Below, one piece after another: positions 1 through 7,911 of a stretch of DNA of 55,256 nucleotides (its first letter is position 1; every line of letters starts with the position of its first letter). The notes under the pieces are model-generated. The model searched no databases, was not told the DNA's origin, and saw nothing but the letters and a program-made list of their open reading frames with translations. Origin of the DNA: Micrococcales bacterium (lineage in GTDB: Bacteria; Actinomycetota; Actinomycetes; Actinomycetales; Microbacteriaceae); contig JACRGJ010000094.1 of assembly GCA_016212425.1 (NCBI GenBank), positions 1 through 55,256 of the forward strand, read 5' to 3'. Both the position numbers and the translations under genes were made by a program.

Positions 1-65
1 ATGGGGCCCGGATCGCCGTCATGTGAACCAATTGGGGTGAATGACCGGGCGGAGGGACGCGGCAC

Positions 66-177
66 AGGCGCGCCGGGGGCGCCGGGGGCGCGGGGGCGCC
101 GGGGGCGCGCCGGGGGCGCCGGGGACGCGAGGGACGCGAGGCGCCCGGGGGCGCCGGGAGCGCGGGGCTCGCGGGGT
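66..177. repeat. GC-only low-complexity repeat tract
   Basis: The tract is built from imperfect repeats of GGGGGCGCC and GGGGGCGCG, with shorter GGGACGCGA repeats toward the right. It lies just downstream of the stop codon of the transglutaminase-like gene, which reads leftward. Many short self-complementary GGCGCC units could form hairpins, so it may contribute to termination. An open frame crosses it, but the composition is purely repetitive and I do not call a gene. Confidence 0.6.
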
Positions 178-1022
178 CACGCCTCGCGGGTGATCTCCAC
201 GCGCACGAAGAGGGTCGAGCCGCCGCGGCCCGCGTAGACGCCGCGGAGGGGCGGGACGTCGCCGTAGTCGCGGCCGCGGCCCACCATCACGTGACGGTCG
301 CCGATCTCGATCAGGTTGGTGGGGTCGTAGCCGCGCCAGTCGCCGCAGAACCACTCGACCCAGGCGTGCGACTCGCCCGTCACCGTCTGCCCGATCTCGG
401 CATCCGGCACCGGATGCAGGTAGCCGCTGACGTAACGCGCCGGGATACCCGCCGAGCGCAGCGCCCCGATCGTCAGGTGCGTGATGTCCTGGCAGACGCC
501 CTTGCCCTGCTCCCAGGCCTCCCGCGCAGTCGTGGACACGGCAGTCACCCCGGGCATGTACTCGATCCGCTCGCCTACGGCCCGCGCGATCGCGAGCGCC
601 GCGTCGCACGGCGTCTCCGCCGGCGCGACGAGCTGCCGAGCGATCGCGACGAGCTCGTCCGGGGGCTGGGTGCGCGGGGTCTGCGCGAGCTGCTCGACGA
701 ACTCGGTCGCCTCCTCGATGCGGTCGGCGAGCGCGGTCCACGCGAGGCGGTGCTGCGGATGCGCGCGGGGCCGCACCTCGACCAGGCTCGTCGCGGTGAG
801 GGAGAGCTCGGAGTGCGGGGTGAGCACCTCGAACGAGGACACCCGGGTGCCCCAGTAGTCGAGGAAGCCGTGATTCGACGAGAGCGGGAGGATCTCGAGG
901 TTCGCGTACAGCACCAGCTGCCCGTCGGAGGACTGCGGCAGCATCCGCGCCTCGTTGTACGAGGCCGTCACCTCGCCCTCGTACTGGAACCCGGTGCTGT
1001 GCCGGACGCGCAGACGGTTCAT
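177..1022 (-). CDS. Transglutaminase-like cysteine peptidase family protein
   Basis: A 281-residue protein with an N-terminal beta-rich transglutaminase-associated domain (about 1-85) and a transglutaminase-like core (about 135-245). The catalytic triad is visible as Cys177 in KGVCQDI, His219 in ESHAWVEW and Asp233 in GYDPTN. Family members are papain-fold enzymes acting as peptidases or amide-transfer enzymes; the substrate here is unknown. The ATG at 1022 is chosen because it overlaps the stop of the upstream alpha-E gene by 4 nt (ATGA), indicating translational coupling. It is the last gene of the ATP-grasp/alpha-E/transglutaminase cassette. No signal peptide is seen, so a cytoplasmic location is inferred. 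Confidence 0.9.
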   Translation of the reverse strand: MNRLRVRHSTGFQYEGEVTASYNEARMLPQSSDGQLVLYANLEILPLSSNHGFLDYWGTRVSSFEVLTPHSELSLTATSLVEVRPRAHPQHRLAWTALADRIEEATEFVEQLAQTPRTQPPDELVAIARQLVAPAETPCDAALAIARAVGERIEYMPGVTAVSTTAREAWEQGKGVCQDITHLTIGALRSAGIPARYVSGYLHPVPDAEIGQTVTGESHAWVEWFCGDWRGYDPTNLIEIGDRHVMVGRGRDYGDVPPLRGVYAGRGGSTLFVRVEITREA

Positions 1023-1948
1023 CGGAGCTCCCCCACCCAGTTCGGCGCCGAGCTCGTCGGGAAGTAGCGCTGGCGGATCGACTCGGATGCGGCACTCGTC
1101 GCCAGCTGCACGTCGTCCATGTAGCGGGGCAGGTCGGCGATGATCTCCGACACGGCGGCGAACTCGAGGTTGCTGCGGATCTGACCCAGCAGCCGCTGCG
1201 CGCGGTCGCTCGTGCCGGCGCGGCCCGCGCGCGGCTCGAGCTCGCGCAGGCACTGCTCGGCTCGGCTGACCGCGAACAGGATGCTGCGCGGGAACAGCCG
1301 GTCCAGCAGGAGGAACTCCGCCGCGTTGCGGGTGGAGGGCACGCCGCGGTAGGTGCGCAGGTACGCCTCGTACGCGCCGACGGAGCGGAGGATCGTCGTC
1401 CACGACGGCCCGGATGCCTCGGTCAACGAACGGGTCGCGAGCAGCCGCGCGGTCATGTCGGCCCGCTCGATCGAGCGCCCGAGGGTGAAGAACGACCACG
1501 CCTCGTCCCGGCTCGTGCCCGCCTCGATGATCCCCACCGCGAGGGCGCTGCGCTCACGCACCCAGCCGAAGAACTCGTGCACCTTCTCGCTCGCGACGCG
1601 CCGCGGCATCCTCGTCCGGGTCGTGTTGAGCACCTCCCACAGCTCCGTCGACACGACCTCGCGGGCGCGCCGCGCGTTCTCCCGCGCCGCATTCAGCGAG
1701 TAGGCGATCGACGCCGGCTGGCTCCGGTCGACCGCGAGCAGCTGCAGCACGATGGTGCGGGTGATCGCCTCGCCGGCGGGCGGATCCGTGCCCATCACGC
1801 CGAGCAGCGACCGGCACGCGATGTCCTCCTGGATCCACGGGTCCTCCAGCAGCAGCTGCAGATGCACATCCAGGATGCGCGCCGTCCCGTCCGCGCGCTC
1901 GATGTAGCGCCCGATCCAGAACAGCGACTCGGCGATCCGGCTCAGCAT
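1019..1948 (-). CDS. Alpha-E domain protein (DUF403)
   Basis: A 309-residue, largely helical protein with the typical alpha-E start (MLSRIAESLFWIGRYIERAD) and the second family signature SIERADMTARLL near the middle. The family has no established reaction. It is nearly always encoded between a circularly permuted ATP-grasp enzyme and a transglutaminase-like protein, as here, and is presumed to work with them in making or processing a peptide-like product. The start at 1948 follows a purine-rich GGAGAGGGGG stretch and overlaps the ATP-grasp gene end by 7 nt. Length is normal for the family. Confidence 0.92.
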   Translation of the reverse strand: MLSRIAESLFWIGRYIERADGTARILDVHLQLLLEDPWIQEDIACRSLLGVMGTDPPAGEAITRTIVLQLLAVDRSQPASIAYSLNAARENARRAREVVSTELWEVLNTTRTRMPRRVASEKVHEFFGWVRERSALAVGIIEAGTSRDEAWSFFTLGRSIERADMTARLLATRSLTEASGPSWTTILRSVGAYEAYLRTYRGVPSTRNAAEFLLLDRLFPRSILFAVSRAEQCLRELEPRAGRAGTSDRAQRLLGQIRSNLEFAAVSEIIADLPRYMDDVQLATSAASESIRQRYFPTSSAPNWVGELR

Positions 1949-3570
1949 CGGGCCCCCTCTCCCGCTTCCTGCTGCTGCTGTTGCTGCTGATCGGCGCGAG
2001 GGGCGTCCTCGGGGTTGTGGTCCTGGAGGTGCTCCGAGGTGATGACCGGGATCGCGGAGGTCGGCGCCGCCTGGTCGGCGACCAGGGAGGACATGTCGTG
2101 CTCGGGGGTGGTCCAGAGGTCCTGCCCGACCACCCAGGTGTCCTTCGACCCGCCGCCCTGGGAGCTGTTCACCACGAGCTGGCCCTCGGGCAGCGCCACG
2201 CGGGTGAGGCCGCCGGGCAGCACCCACACGTCCGTGCCGTCATTCACCGCGAATGGGCGCAGGTCGGCGTGCCGGGGGCGCAGACCCTCCGTCACCAGCG
2301 TCGGGATGGTGGAGAGCTGCACCACCGGCTGCGCGATCCAGCCGCGCGGGTTGTCGCGCAGTCGGGCGGCGAGGTCGTCGAGCTGCACGCGCGTCGCATC
2401 CGGACCCACCACGAGCCCCTTGCCGCCGGAGCCGTCGACCGGCTTCACGACCAGCTCATCGAGCCGATCGAGCACCTCCTCGAGAGCGCCGGGCTCCTCG
2501 AGGCGCCAGGTCTGCACGTTCGGCAGCAGCGGGTCCTCCCCGAGGTAGTAGCGGATGAGGTCGGGCACGTAGGTGTAGACGAGTTTGTCGTCGGCGATCC
2601 CGTTGCCGACCGCGTTGGCGATGGTCACGTTGCCCAGACGCGCTGCGAGCATGAGCCCGGGCGAGCCCAGCATCGAGTCGGCGCGGAACTGCAGCGGATC
2701 CAGGAACTCGTCGTCGACCCGGCGGTAGATCACGTCGACGCGGGTGGGACCGGCGGTGGTGCGCATCCACACCCGGCCGCCGGAGCAGAACAGGTCGCGG
2801 CCCTCGACCAGCTCGACGCCCATGAGGCGCGCCAGCAGCGTGTGCTCGAAGTAGGCGGAGTTATAGACGCCCGGGGTGAGCACCACGACGGTGGGGTCCT
2901 CGACCCCTTCGGGAGCGGAGGCGCGCAGCGCCTGCACGAGCTTCTGCGGGTAGTCGCCCACCGGACGCACCCGCATCGAGACGAACAGCTCCGGGAGGGT
3001 CTGCGCCATCACCCGGCGGTTCGAGATGACGTAGCTGACCCCGGATGGCACGCGGACGTTGTCCTCGAGCACCCGCCAGACGCCGCCCTCGTCGCGGATC
3101 AGGTCGATGCCCGAGACCTGGATGCGCACGCCGTTGCCGCTGACCACGCCGGCGGCCTGGCGGTGGAAGTGGCTGGAGGAGGAGATCAGGCGTGCCGGGA
3201 TGACGCCATCGCGCACCGCATCCTGACGCCCGTAGACGTCCGAGAGGAACGCCTCCAGCGCGCGCACCCGCTGCCGGATGCCGTTCTCCACCACGCGCCA
3301 GTCGGCCTGGTCGATGACCCGCGGGACGGCATCCAGGGGGAAGGGACGCTCCTCCCCGGCGAAGTCGAAGGTGACGCCCTGGGCGAGGTAGGAGCTGGCG
3401 AGCGCGTCGGTGCGGCCGCGCAGCTCGTCCTGGGTCATCCGGGCCAGCGCGTCGTGGATCTCGCGGTACGGCTCGCGCGCCTCCCCGGTCGCGGCGAACA
3501 TCTCGTCGAAGGGCGTGGCCCCGGTCCGCCGGGTGGCGGAGACGCCGTACCCGTCGAAGAGGTCCACCAT
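1942..3570 (-). CDS. Circularly permuted type 2 ATP-grasp protein
   Basis: A 542-residue protein matching the DUF404/DUF407 circularly permuted ATP-grasp family. The N-terminal part carries LDAVPRVI and QRVRALEAFLSDVYG; the centre has the conserved GVSYVISNRR segment; the ATP-grasp part includes ELVVKPVDGSGGKGLVVG. Such enzymes are predicted to form amide bonds using ATP. It is the first gene of a three-gene operon with alpha-E and transglutaminase-like proteins. The C-terminus ends in seven consecutive glutamines encoded by CAG/CAA codons (about 1968-1990), an unusual tail lying across the junction with the next gene. The ATG at 3570 gives a family-typical N-terminus. Confidence 0.92.
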   Translation of the reverse strand: MVDLFDGYGVSATRRTGATPFDEMFAATGEAREPYREIHDALARMTQDELRGRTDALASSYLAQGVTFDFAGEERPFPLDAVPRVIDQADWRVVENGIRQRVRALEAFLSDVYGRQDAVRDGVIPARLISSSSHFHRQAAGVVSGNGVRIQVSGIDLIRDEGGVWRVLEDNVRVPSGVSYVISNRRVMAQTLPELFVSMRVRPVGDYPQKLVQALRASAPEGVEDPTVVVLTPGVYNSAYFEHTLLARLMGVELVEGRDLFCSGGRVWMRTTAGPTRVDVIYRRVDDEFLDPLQFRADSMLGSPGLMLAARLGNVTIANAVGNGIADDKLVYTYVPDLIRYYLGEDPLLPNVQTWRLEEPGALEEVLDRLDELVVKPVDGSGGKGLVVGPDATRVQLDDLAARLRDNPRGWIAQPVVQLSTIPTLVTEGLRPRHADLRPFAVNDGTDVWVLPGGLTRVALPEGQLVVNSSQGGGSKDTWVVGQDLWTTPEHDMSSLVADQAAPTSAIPVITSEHLQDHNPEDAPRADQQQQQQQEAGEGARC

Positions 3571-3612
3571 GTCGCGAGCCTATTCCGGGCCGTGTTGCCG
3601 GGGTGTTTCTGC

Positions 3613-3649
3613 GTCGCCCCCGCGGGCGAGCCCCTCGCGCGGGGGCGAC
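3613..3649. repeat. Perfect 12-bp inverted repeat in divergent gap
   Basis: GTCGCCCCCGCG (3613-3624) and CGCGGGGGCGAC (3638-3649) are exact reverse complements separated by 13 nt. The hairpin sits in the 126-nt gap between the divergent ATP-grasp gene and the small unknown gene. It could be an operator, a transcript hairpin or another small palindromic repeat; the sequence does not decide between these. Confidence 0.55.
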
Positions 3650-3696
3650 CCCTTGTGGGACTCGTGGCCGCCGATCCGGATTCCTACCGTGGCAGC

Positions 3697-4104
3697 ATGC
3701 CCGCCACGGTCGTCTCCGCCCCTCCGCTCAGCGAGTACGCCCTCGACCTCGCCATGGCGAAGGTGCTGGAACCCCGAGCGCCGGAGCTGATGGCCTTCGT
3801 CATCACCGAGACCGGCACCGAGCGGCAGCTGCACGAGTTCGCGAACTCGACGCCGGGCCAGAGCGCCGCCGCCGCCCGCTACTTCCTGCGCACGGTGACC
3901 GGGGCCGACCGCGCGGTCGTCGTCTGGGACGGCTACGTGACGAGCCTGGGCAAGCGCACGGATGCGGTGCTCGCCGAGCACTCGGAGGCCGGCGCCGCCT
4001 CCTCGCGCATCGTGGGCCGCCGCTACCGTCCGGCGGCGCTGTTCCGCCCCGCGGTGCCGCTCGGCTGCACGGTCGACGTGGGCGAGGGGCATCCGCTGTT
4101 CTGA
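3697..4104 (+). CDS. Hypothetical protein, 135 aa
   Basis: A compact protein starting MPATVVSAPPLSEYALDLAMAK. I do not recognise a family. It has no signal peptide, membrane segment or cysteine cluster (one cysteine near the C-terminus) and contains the stretch AVVVWDGYVTSLGKRTDAVLAE, which looks like a beta-alpha unit of a soluble fold. Codon use is typical of the neighbourhood, with strong G/C at third positions, which supports it being real. It is divergent from the ATP-grasp cassette and stands alone, followed by a palindromic repeat element. Confidence 0.6.
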   Translation: MPATVVSAPPLSEYALDLAMAKVLEPRAPELMAFVITETGTERQLHEFANSTPGQSAAAARYFLRTVTGADRAVVVWDGYVTSLGKRTDAVLAEHSEAGAASSRIVGRRYRPAALFRPAVPLGCTVDVGEGHPLF

Positions 4105-4142
4105 GACCGCGCGGGCCCGGGTGCGGGCGTGCGCTCAGCGCG

Positions 4143-4213
4143 CACGTTCGTCGGAGGATCCTGCGGTGCCGGCCCCCGGGAGACGCTCCCGCGCCGATTC
4201 TCCGACGAACGCG
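4143..4213. repeat. Palindromic intergenic element, family 1, copy 1
   Basis: The left arm CGTTCGTCGGAGGATC (4145-4160) and right arm GATTCTCCGACGAACG (4196-4211) are inverted repeats with one mismatch, which would be a G-U pair in RNA. They enclose 35 nt of GC-rich sequence. The same arms occur at 19606-19677, 24767-24839 and 38443-38515, always between genes. This copy lies between the 3' ends of the converging unknown gene and the DUF6716 gene. Confidence 0.85.
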
Positions 4214-4234
4214 CCGATCCCCGGAGCGGCGCGC

Positions 4235-5557
4235 TCAGGGCACGCGGGAGGAACTCACGGGTGCCCCGTCGAGCGGCGGCGCAGCGGCGGGGAAGGTCCC
4301 GAGGGGCCGGCGCCCGCGGCGCAGCCCGCGACGCAGGCTCCGGATCAGCAGCAGCAGCCGCAGCGTCGGGGTGCCGACGGCGAGCGCGAAGCGGCCGCTC
4401 CACGAACGGTCGAGCGCGCCCAGCGCGCGCTTGCGGTCCCACGCGCGTCGCAGCGCCCCGCCCGCGGTGCCGGTCACCTGCACGCGCACAGGCAGGATGC
4501 CGGCGTCGCGCTCGGCGACGAGACGCTCGAGCCGGGGCACCCAGTCGTCAAGGGCCGGGTCGTGGAACCAGTTCTCCTCGAGCCAGGCGGGCGCCGGATG
4601 GCGGAACTCCCACTCTTCGAGGTCCTGGAGCGTGCCGAGGAACCCGCCGTCAACGAAGGCGGTATTCACGAGCGAGCGTCGGATGCCGAAGTCGCTCAGC
4701 GCCAGCACAGGGACGCCCGCGCCGATCGCCTCGAGCAGGGCCGTGGAGCTGACGGTGACCAGGCCCGCTGCGCGCGCGAGGTGCTCGGCCATCGGCCCGC
4801 CCTGCACGGCGAGGTTCGGCGGCGGGTCGAGCCGGAGCACCAGCTCGCCGAGGTCGTGACGCTCGAGGTGCGTTTGCATCTCCCCCGCCGCGGCGCGCAC
4901 CTTCACGATCACGCTCCTCTCCGGATGCCGTCGGGCTGCGGCCACCAGCGCCAAGGCGAGTCGCTCACGGTCCTCGAGTTCGGCCGGGAACTTCGCCTGC
5001 ACCGCGAACAGCAGCGGCCCGCCCGAGCGCGGCTCACGCGCCGCGGAGCGCACGACGAAGGGCAGGGAGGCGAGCGCGAAGGACGGCCGGCCCGGCATCC
5101 GCTCCGCCAGCGCCTCGAACGAGGCCACCTCCCGGCGGCTGTGCACGACAACGAGATCCGCCTGCGCCCGGTAGGCGATCGCCTTCCACGTCGCCGGGAA
5201 CGAGATGCCCGGCAGCCCCGAGACGACCACGGGGCGGTGGCCGCTGGCCGTGACGGCCCGGTGCACGACCTTCACCGAGGGGCCGCGCACGGCCAGCAGC
5301 ACTGCGTCCGGCCGCTCCTCGGCGATCCGCCGCGTGAACTGTTCGAGGGTGATCGTGGGGGGCGGGTCGCCCTGCCACCGGGTGCCGGTGAGTGCCGCGT
5401 CGAGCTGCGCGGCGCTCGGCTGCCACGGAGTCGCGAGCACCGCCAGCTCGGGGGCCCAGGAGTGCGGCATCCGATCCACGAGGAACGCCCCCCATTTGAC
5501 GTAGGAGTCGCTGTCCCCGACCGCGAGGATGCGCTGCGGCGCGGCGCCCGCCCTCAC
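4235..5557 (-). CDS. DUF6716 putative glycosyltransferase
   Basis: A 440-residue protein beginning with GTG (VRAGAAPQRILAVGDSDSYVKW) whose start overlaps the NeuB-type gene stop by 4 nt (GTGA). The overall pattern, with an N-terminal GDSDSYVKWG motif and a C-terminal GT-B-like nucleotide-sugar region (LVTVSSTALLEAIGAGVPVLAL), matches the actinobacterial DUF6716 family annotated as putative glycosyltransferases. Its position directly after NeuB and NeuA suggests that it transfers the CMP-activated nonulosonic acid made by those enzymes to a cell-surface acceptor; this is an inference from gene order. The C-terminal 50 residues are arginine/proline-rich. No membrane span is evident. Confidence 0.78.
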   Translation of the reverse strand: MRAGAAPQRILAVGDSDSYVKWGAFLVDRMPHSWAPELAVLATPWQPSAAQLDAALTGTRWQGDPPPTITLEQFTRRIAEERPDAVLLAVRGPSVKVVHRAVTASGHRPVVVSGLPGISFPATWKAIAYRAQADLVVVHSRREVASFEALAERMPGRPSFALASLPFVVRSAAREPRSGGPLLFAVQAKFPAELEDRERLALALVAAARRHPERSVIVKVRAAAGEMQTHLERHDLGELVLRLDPPPNLAVQGGPMAEHLARAAGLVTVSSTALLEAIGAGVPVLALSDFGIRRSLVNTAFVDGGFLGTLQDLEEWEFRHPAPAWLEENWFHDPALDDWVPRLERLVAERDAGILPVRVQVTGTAGGALRRAWDRKRALGALDRSWSGRFALAVGTPTLRLLLLIRSLRRGLRRGRRPLGTFPAAAPPLDGAPVSSSRVP

Positions 5558-6429
5558 GCGGCGATGACGCGGCGGAGCTTCGCCTGCGGCGCCAGCTCGC
5601 CCGGGAACACGCGCTTCACCCCGTCGCCGAGCGCCTCCTCGATCACCCGGATGTCGCGCACCAGGTGCTCGAGGCCCTGCGGCTCGAGGGAGGCGGCGTG
5701 GTCGGAGCCCCACATCGTGCGGTCGAGGGTGATGTGCCGCTCGACCACCACCGCGCCGAGGGCCACCGCGGCGAGGGAGATCTGCAGCCCGCGCTCATGG
5801 CCCGAGTAACCCACCGGGACGCCCGGGTAGCGGGCCTGCAGCGACAGGATCGTGCGGATGTTGGCCTCCTCCGGCGGGAGGGGGTAGGTCGAGGTGGCGT
5901 GCAGGATGACCAACTTCTCGGTGCCGAGCACGTCGACGGCACGGTCGATCTGCTCGAGGGTGGACATCCCGGTGGAGAGGATGACGGGCTTGCCGGTGGC
6001 CCGCAGTCGCTCGAGCATCGGCAGGTCGGTGACCGACGCGGAGGCCACCTTGTGCGCCACCACGTTGAGGTCCTCGAGGAAGTCGACGCTCGGCTCGTCC
6101 CAGGGCGAGGCGAACCAGTGCAGCCCGCGCAGGGTGGCGTGGTCGCCGATCTCGATGTACTGCTCCCGGTCGAACTCGACCCGGTAGCGGTAGTCGAGGT
6201 AGGTCATGGTCCCCCACGGCGTCTCGCGGAGAGTCTGCTTCATGTGCTCGGGGGTGGATACCTCGGGCGTGCGCTTCTGGAATTTCACCGCCTGTGCTCC
6301 GGCATCCGCCGCGACGTCGATGAGCTGCTTGGCGAGCTCCACCGAGCCGTTGTGGTTCAGGCCGATCTCGGCGATGACGTAGACGGGCGCGCCGTCACCG
6401 ACGGGACGCGATCCGATGCGGACGCTCAT
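5554..6429 (-). CDS. NeuB-family nonulosonate synthase (N-acetylneuraminate synthase-like)
   Basis: A 291-residue TIM-barrel enzyme that condenses phosphoenolpyruvate with an N-acyl mannosamine-type sugar to give a sialic-acid-like nonulosonate. Family hallmarks seen: EIGLNHNG (21-28), VKFQKR (about 48-53), KVASASVTDLPML, STGMSTLEQID, GYSGHE and VVERHITLDR. Family enzymes are usually about 340 residues because of a C-terminal SAF (antifreeze-like) domain; this one ends shortly after the barrel, so that domain is absent. The gene overlaps the cytidylyltransferase gene by 35 nt upstream and the DUF6716 gene by 4 nt downstream. Whether the product is Neu5Ac, legionaminate or another sugar cannot be told. 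Confidence 0.88.
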   Translation of the reverse strand: MSVRIGSRPVGDGAPVYVIAEIGLNHNGSVELAKQLIDVAADAGAQAVKFQKRTPEVSTPEHMKQTLRETPWGTMTYLDYRYRVEFDREQYIEIGDHATLRGLHWFASPWDEPSVDFLEDLNVVAHKVASASVTDLPMLERLRATGKPVILSTGMSTLEQIDRAVDVLGTEKLVILHATSTYPLPPEEANIRTILSLQARYPGVPVGYSGHERGLQISLAAVALGAVVVERHITLDRTMWGSDHAASLEPQGLEHLVRDIRVIEEALGDGVKRVFPGELAPQAKLRRVIAA

Positions 6430-7783
6430 GCTGCTCCTTGCTCTCGAGGTTCTCGGTGCTGATGCGCGCACCGGCGCCGCGCGGAAGCTCGTGCACGGCG
6501 CTCTCGCGCCGGGAGAGCTCGTGGATGCGGCGGGGCGCGACCGGTGCGGTGCGTGGCTCGGCGAGCGTCTCGTCGCGGTCGCGGAGCACGCGCTCGGTGA
6601 GCTCCCGCACGGCGCCGCGGCCGCGGGATGCCGCGAGCAGCACTCGCGCCGCGGCGCGCAGCTCGGCGGGGGCATCCGCCGTGGCGACCGGCCAACCCAC
6701 CGCCGCCAGGCATCCGAGATCGTCGGCGTCGACCCCGAGGTAGGCGACACGTTCGAGGTCGATCCGATGCTCGCCGGCCCAGTACCGCAGTGCGGCCAGC
6801 TTGTCGTCGGTGCCGTGGATGACCTCCACCGGCACGATGCGCGCACGGGCATCGGCGACCCGGCGCACGTCGGAGGAGAGAAGGAGCAGGGGCACCCCGG
6901 CCTCGGCCAGCGAGCCGAATGCGGGACCGTCGACGGGATCGGTGACGTAGTCGTGGCCGTCGTCGGTCAGCACCAGGCGGTTCTCCGTGCGCACCCCGTC
7001 GAATGCGGCGACCACGGCATCCACGTCGATGGCGGGCGCGCTGCTCGGCAGCAGGGGACGGATGGCTGCGCTCTCGTCCGTCTCGGCGGTGCGGAGGTCA
7101 CCGTCGAGCAGCTCGGCCAGGGCCGCGGCGACTTCGAGCTCCTCCGGGGTATCGATCTCCAGCGCCGTGCGGGGGTCGACCGGCGCGAAGCCGACGCGTC
7201 CGAAGAAGCGATGGCGTGCCCGGCGGAAGCCCGCGGCGTCGAGGACGTAGAACGCGCCGGTCTCGGCGAAGCACGCGTCGCGGTCCTGCCTCCGCGGCCG
7301 GGACGCCGCGTCGTGATTGACCCCGACGGCCCCATCCACAGTATTCCGCCAGAGGAATACGTAGCTCTCGACGGCGGAGAAGACGCAGTCGTCCTCCCCG
7401 CGGCGCACCCGCTCGACCGCCGCCGCGAGGGCGTCGCGGTCGATGAACGGCGAGGTCGCCTGCAGGAAGACGAGCACGTCGGCGTGTTCGCCGCGCTCCT
7501 CGAGGACGTCGAGCACGTGAAGGAGCGCCGATTCGGAGCTCGCTGCATCGCCCGCGAGGTCGCCAGGCCTGTCGATGTCCTGGGCGTCGACCGCGGCGGC
7601 GATCCGTGCGATGGCCGGATCGTCGGTCGAGACGATGACTCGGTCGATGGCGGGCACCGCGCGCGCGGCGAGGATCGCGCGGACGACCAGGGGCGCCCCG
7701 CCCACCGGGCGCAGGTTCTTACGCGGCACACCCTTCGAGCCCCCGCGCGCCGGGATCACCGCGACGACATCCACGCGATCCAC
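6395..7783 (-). CDS. Acylneuraminate cytidylyltransferase fused to degenerate HAD domain
   Basis: A 462-residue protein. Residues 5-228 form a CMP-sugar synthetase domain (IPARGGSKGVPRKN at 10-23, LQATSPF at 108-113, ALEIDTPEEL near 207-216) that would activate the NeuB product with CTP. Residues about 252-400 resemble a KdsC-type HAD phosphatase, but the usual DxDG motif reads AFDG (260-263), so the nucleophilic aspartate is alanine; the Lys motif (DDKLAAL) and a D-rich motif IV (GVDADDLG) remain. Residues 401-462 are a charged, arginine-rich tail whose codons overlap neuB. The start is GTG at 7783. Some fused HAD domains in CMP-sialate synthetases are structural rather than catalytic, which fits here. 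Confidence 0.88.
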   Translation of the reverse strand: MDRVDVVAVIPARGGSKGVPRKNLRPVGGAPLVVRAILAARAVPAIDRVIVSTDDPAIARIAAAVDAQDIDRPGDLAGDAASSESALLHVLDVLEERGEHADVLVFLQATSPFIDRDALAAAVERVRRGEDDCVFSAVESYVFLWRNTVDGAVGVNHDAASRPRRQDRDACFAETGAFYVLDAAGFRRARHRFFGRVGFAPVDPRTALEIDTPEELEVAAALAELLDGDLRTAETDESAAIRPLLPSSAPAIDVDAVVAAFDGVRTENRLVLTDDGHDYVTDPVDGPAFGSLAEAGVPLLLLSSDVRRVADARARIVPVEVIHGTDDKLAALRYWAGEHRIDLERVAYLGVDADDLGCLAAVGWPVATADAPAELRAAARVLLAASRGRGAVRELTERVLRDRDETLAEPRTAPVAPRRIHELSRRESAVHELPRGAGARISTENLESKEQHERPHRIASRR

Positions 7784-7911
7784 CTCCCCCGTCTGCTGCG
7801 GATGAGGCTAGGAAGGCGGATCGACGCACCGCCCCCGCGGGGGTGAACCCCCGGTGTCGGTCAGGTGTCCGAGCGGGGGCGGCACCCTCGGCCGGGAGGG
7901 GAGGTGCGTAG

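Noticed and set aside
66-177. GC-only repeats as a CRISPR array or tandem-repeat gene
   Set aside because: Units are too short and irregular, there are no spacers, and the encoded peptide is pure low complexity.
391-405. CGATCTCGGCATCC in the transglutaminase gene as another copy of the 31699 element
   Set aside because: It has no inverted partner at the right distance and is explained by coding sequence.
1981-3690. Long plus-strand frame antisense to the ATP-grasp gene, joined to the small unknown gene
   Set aside because: Only the part from ATG 3697 has normal protein composition; the upstream part is an antisense shadow.
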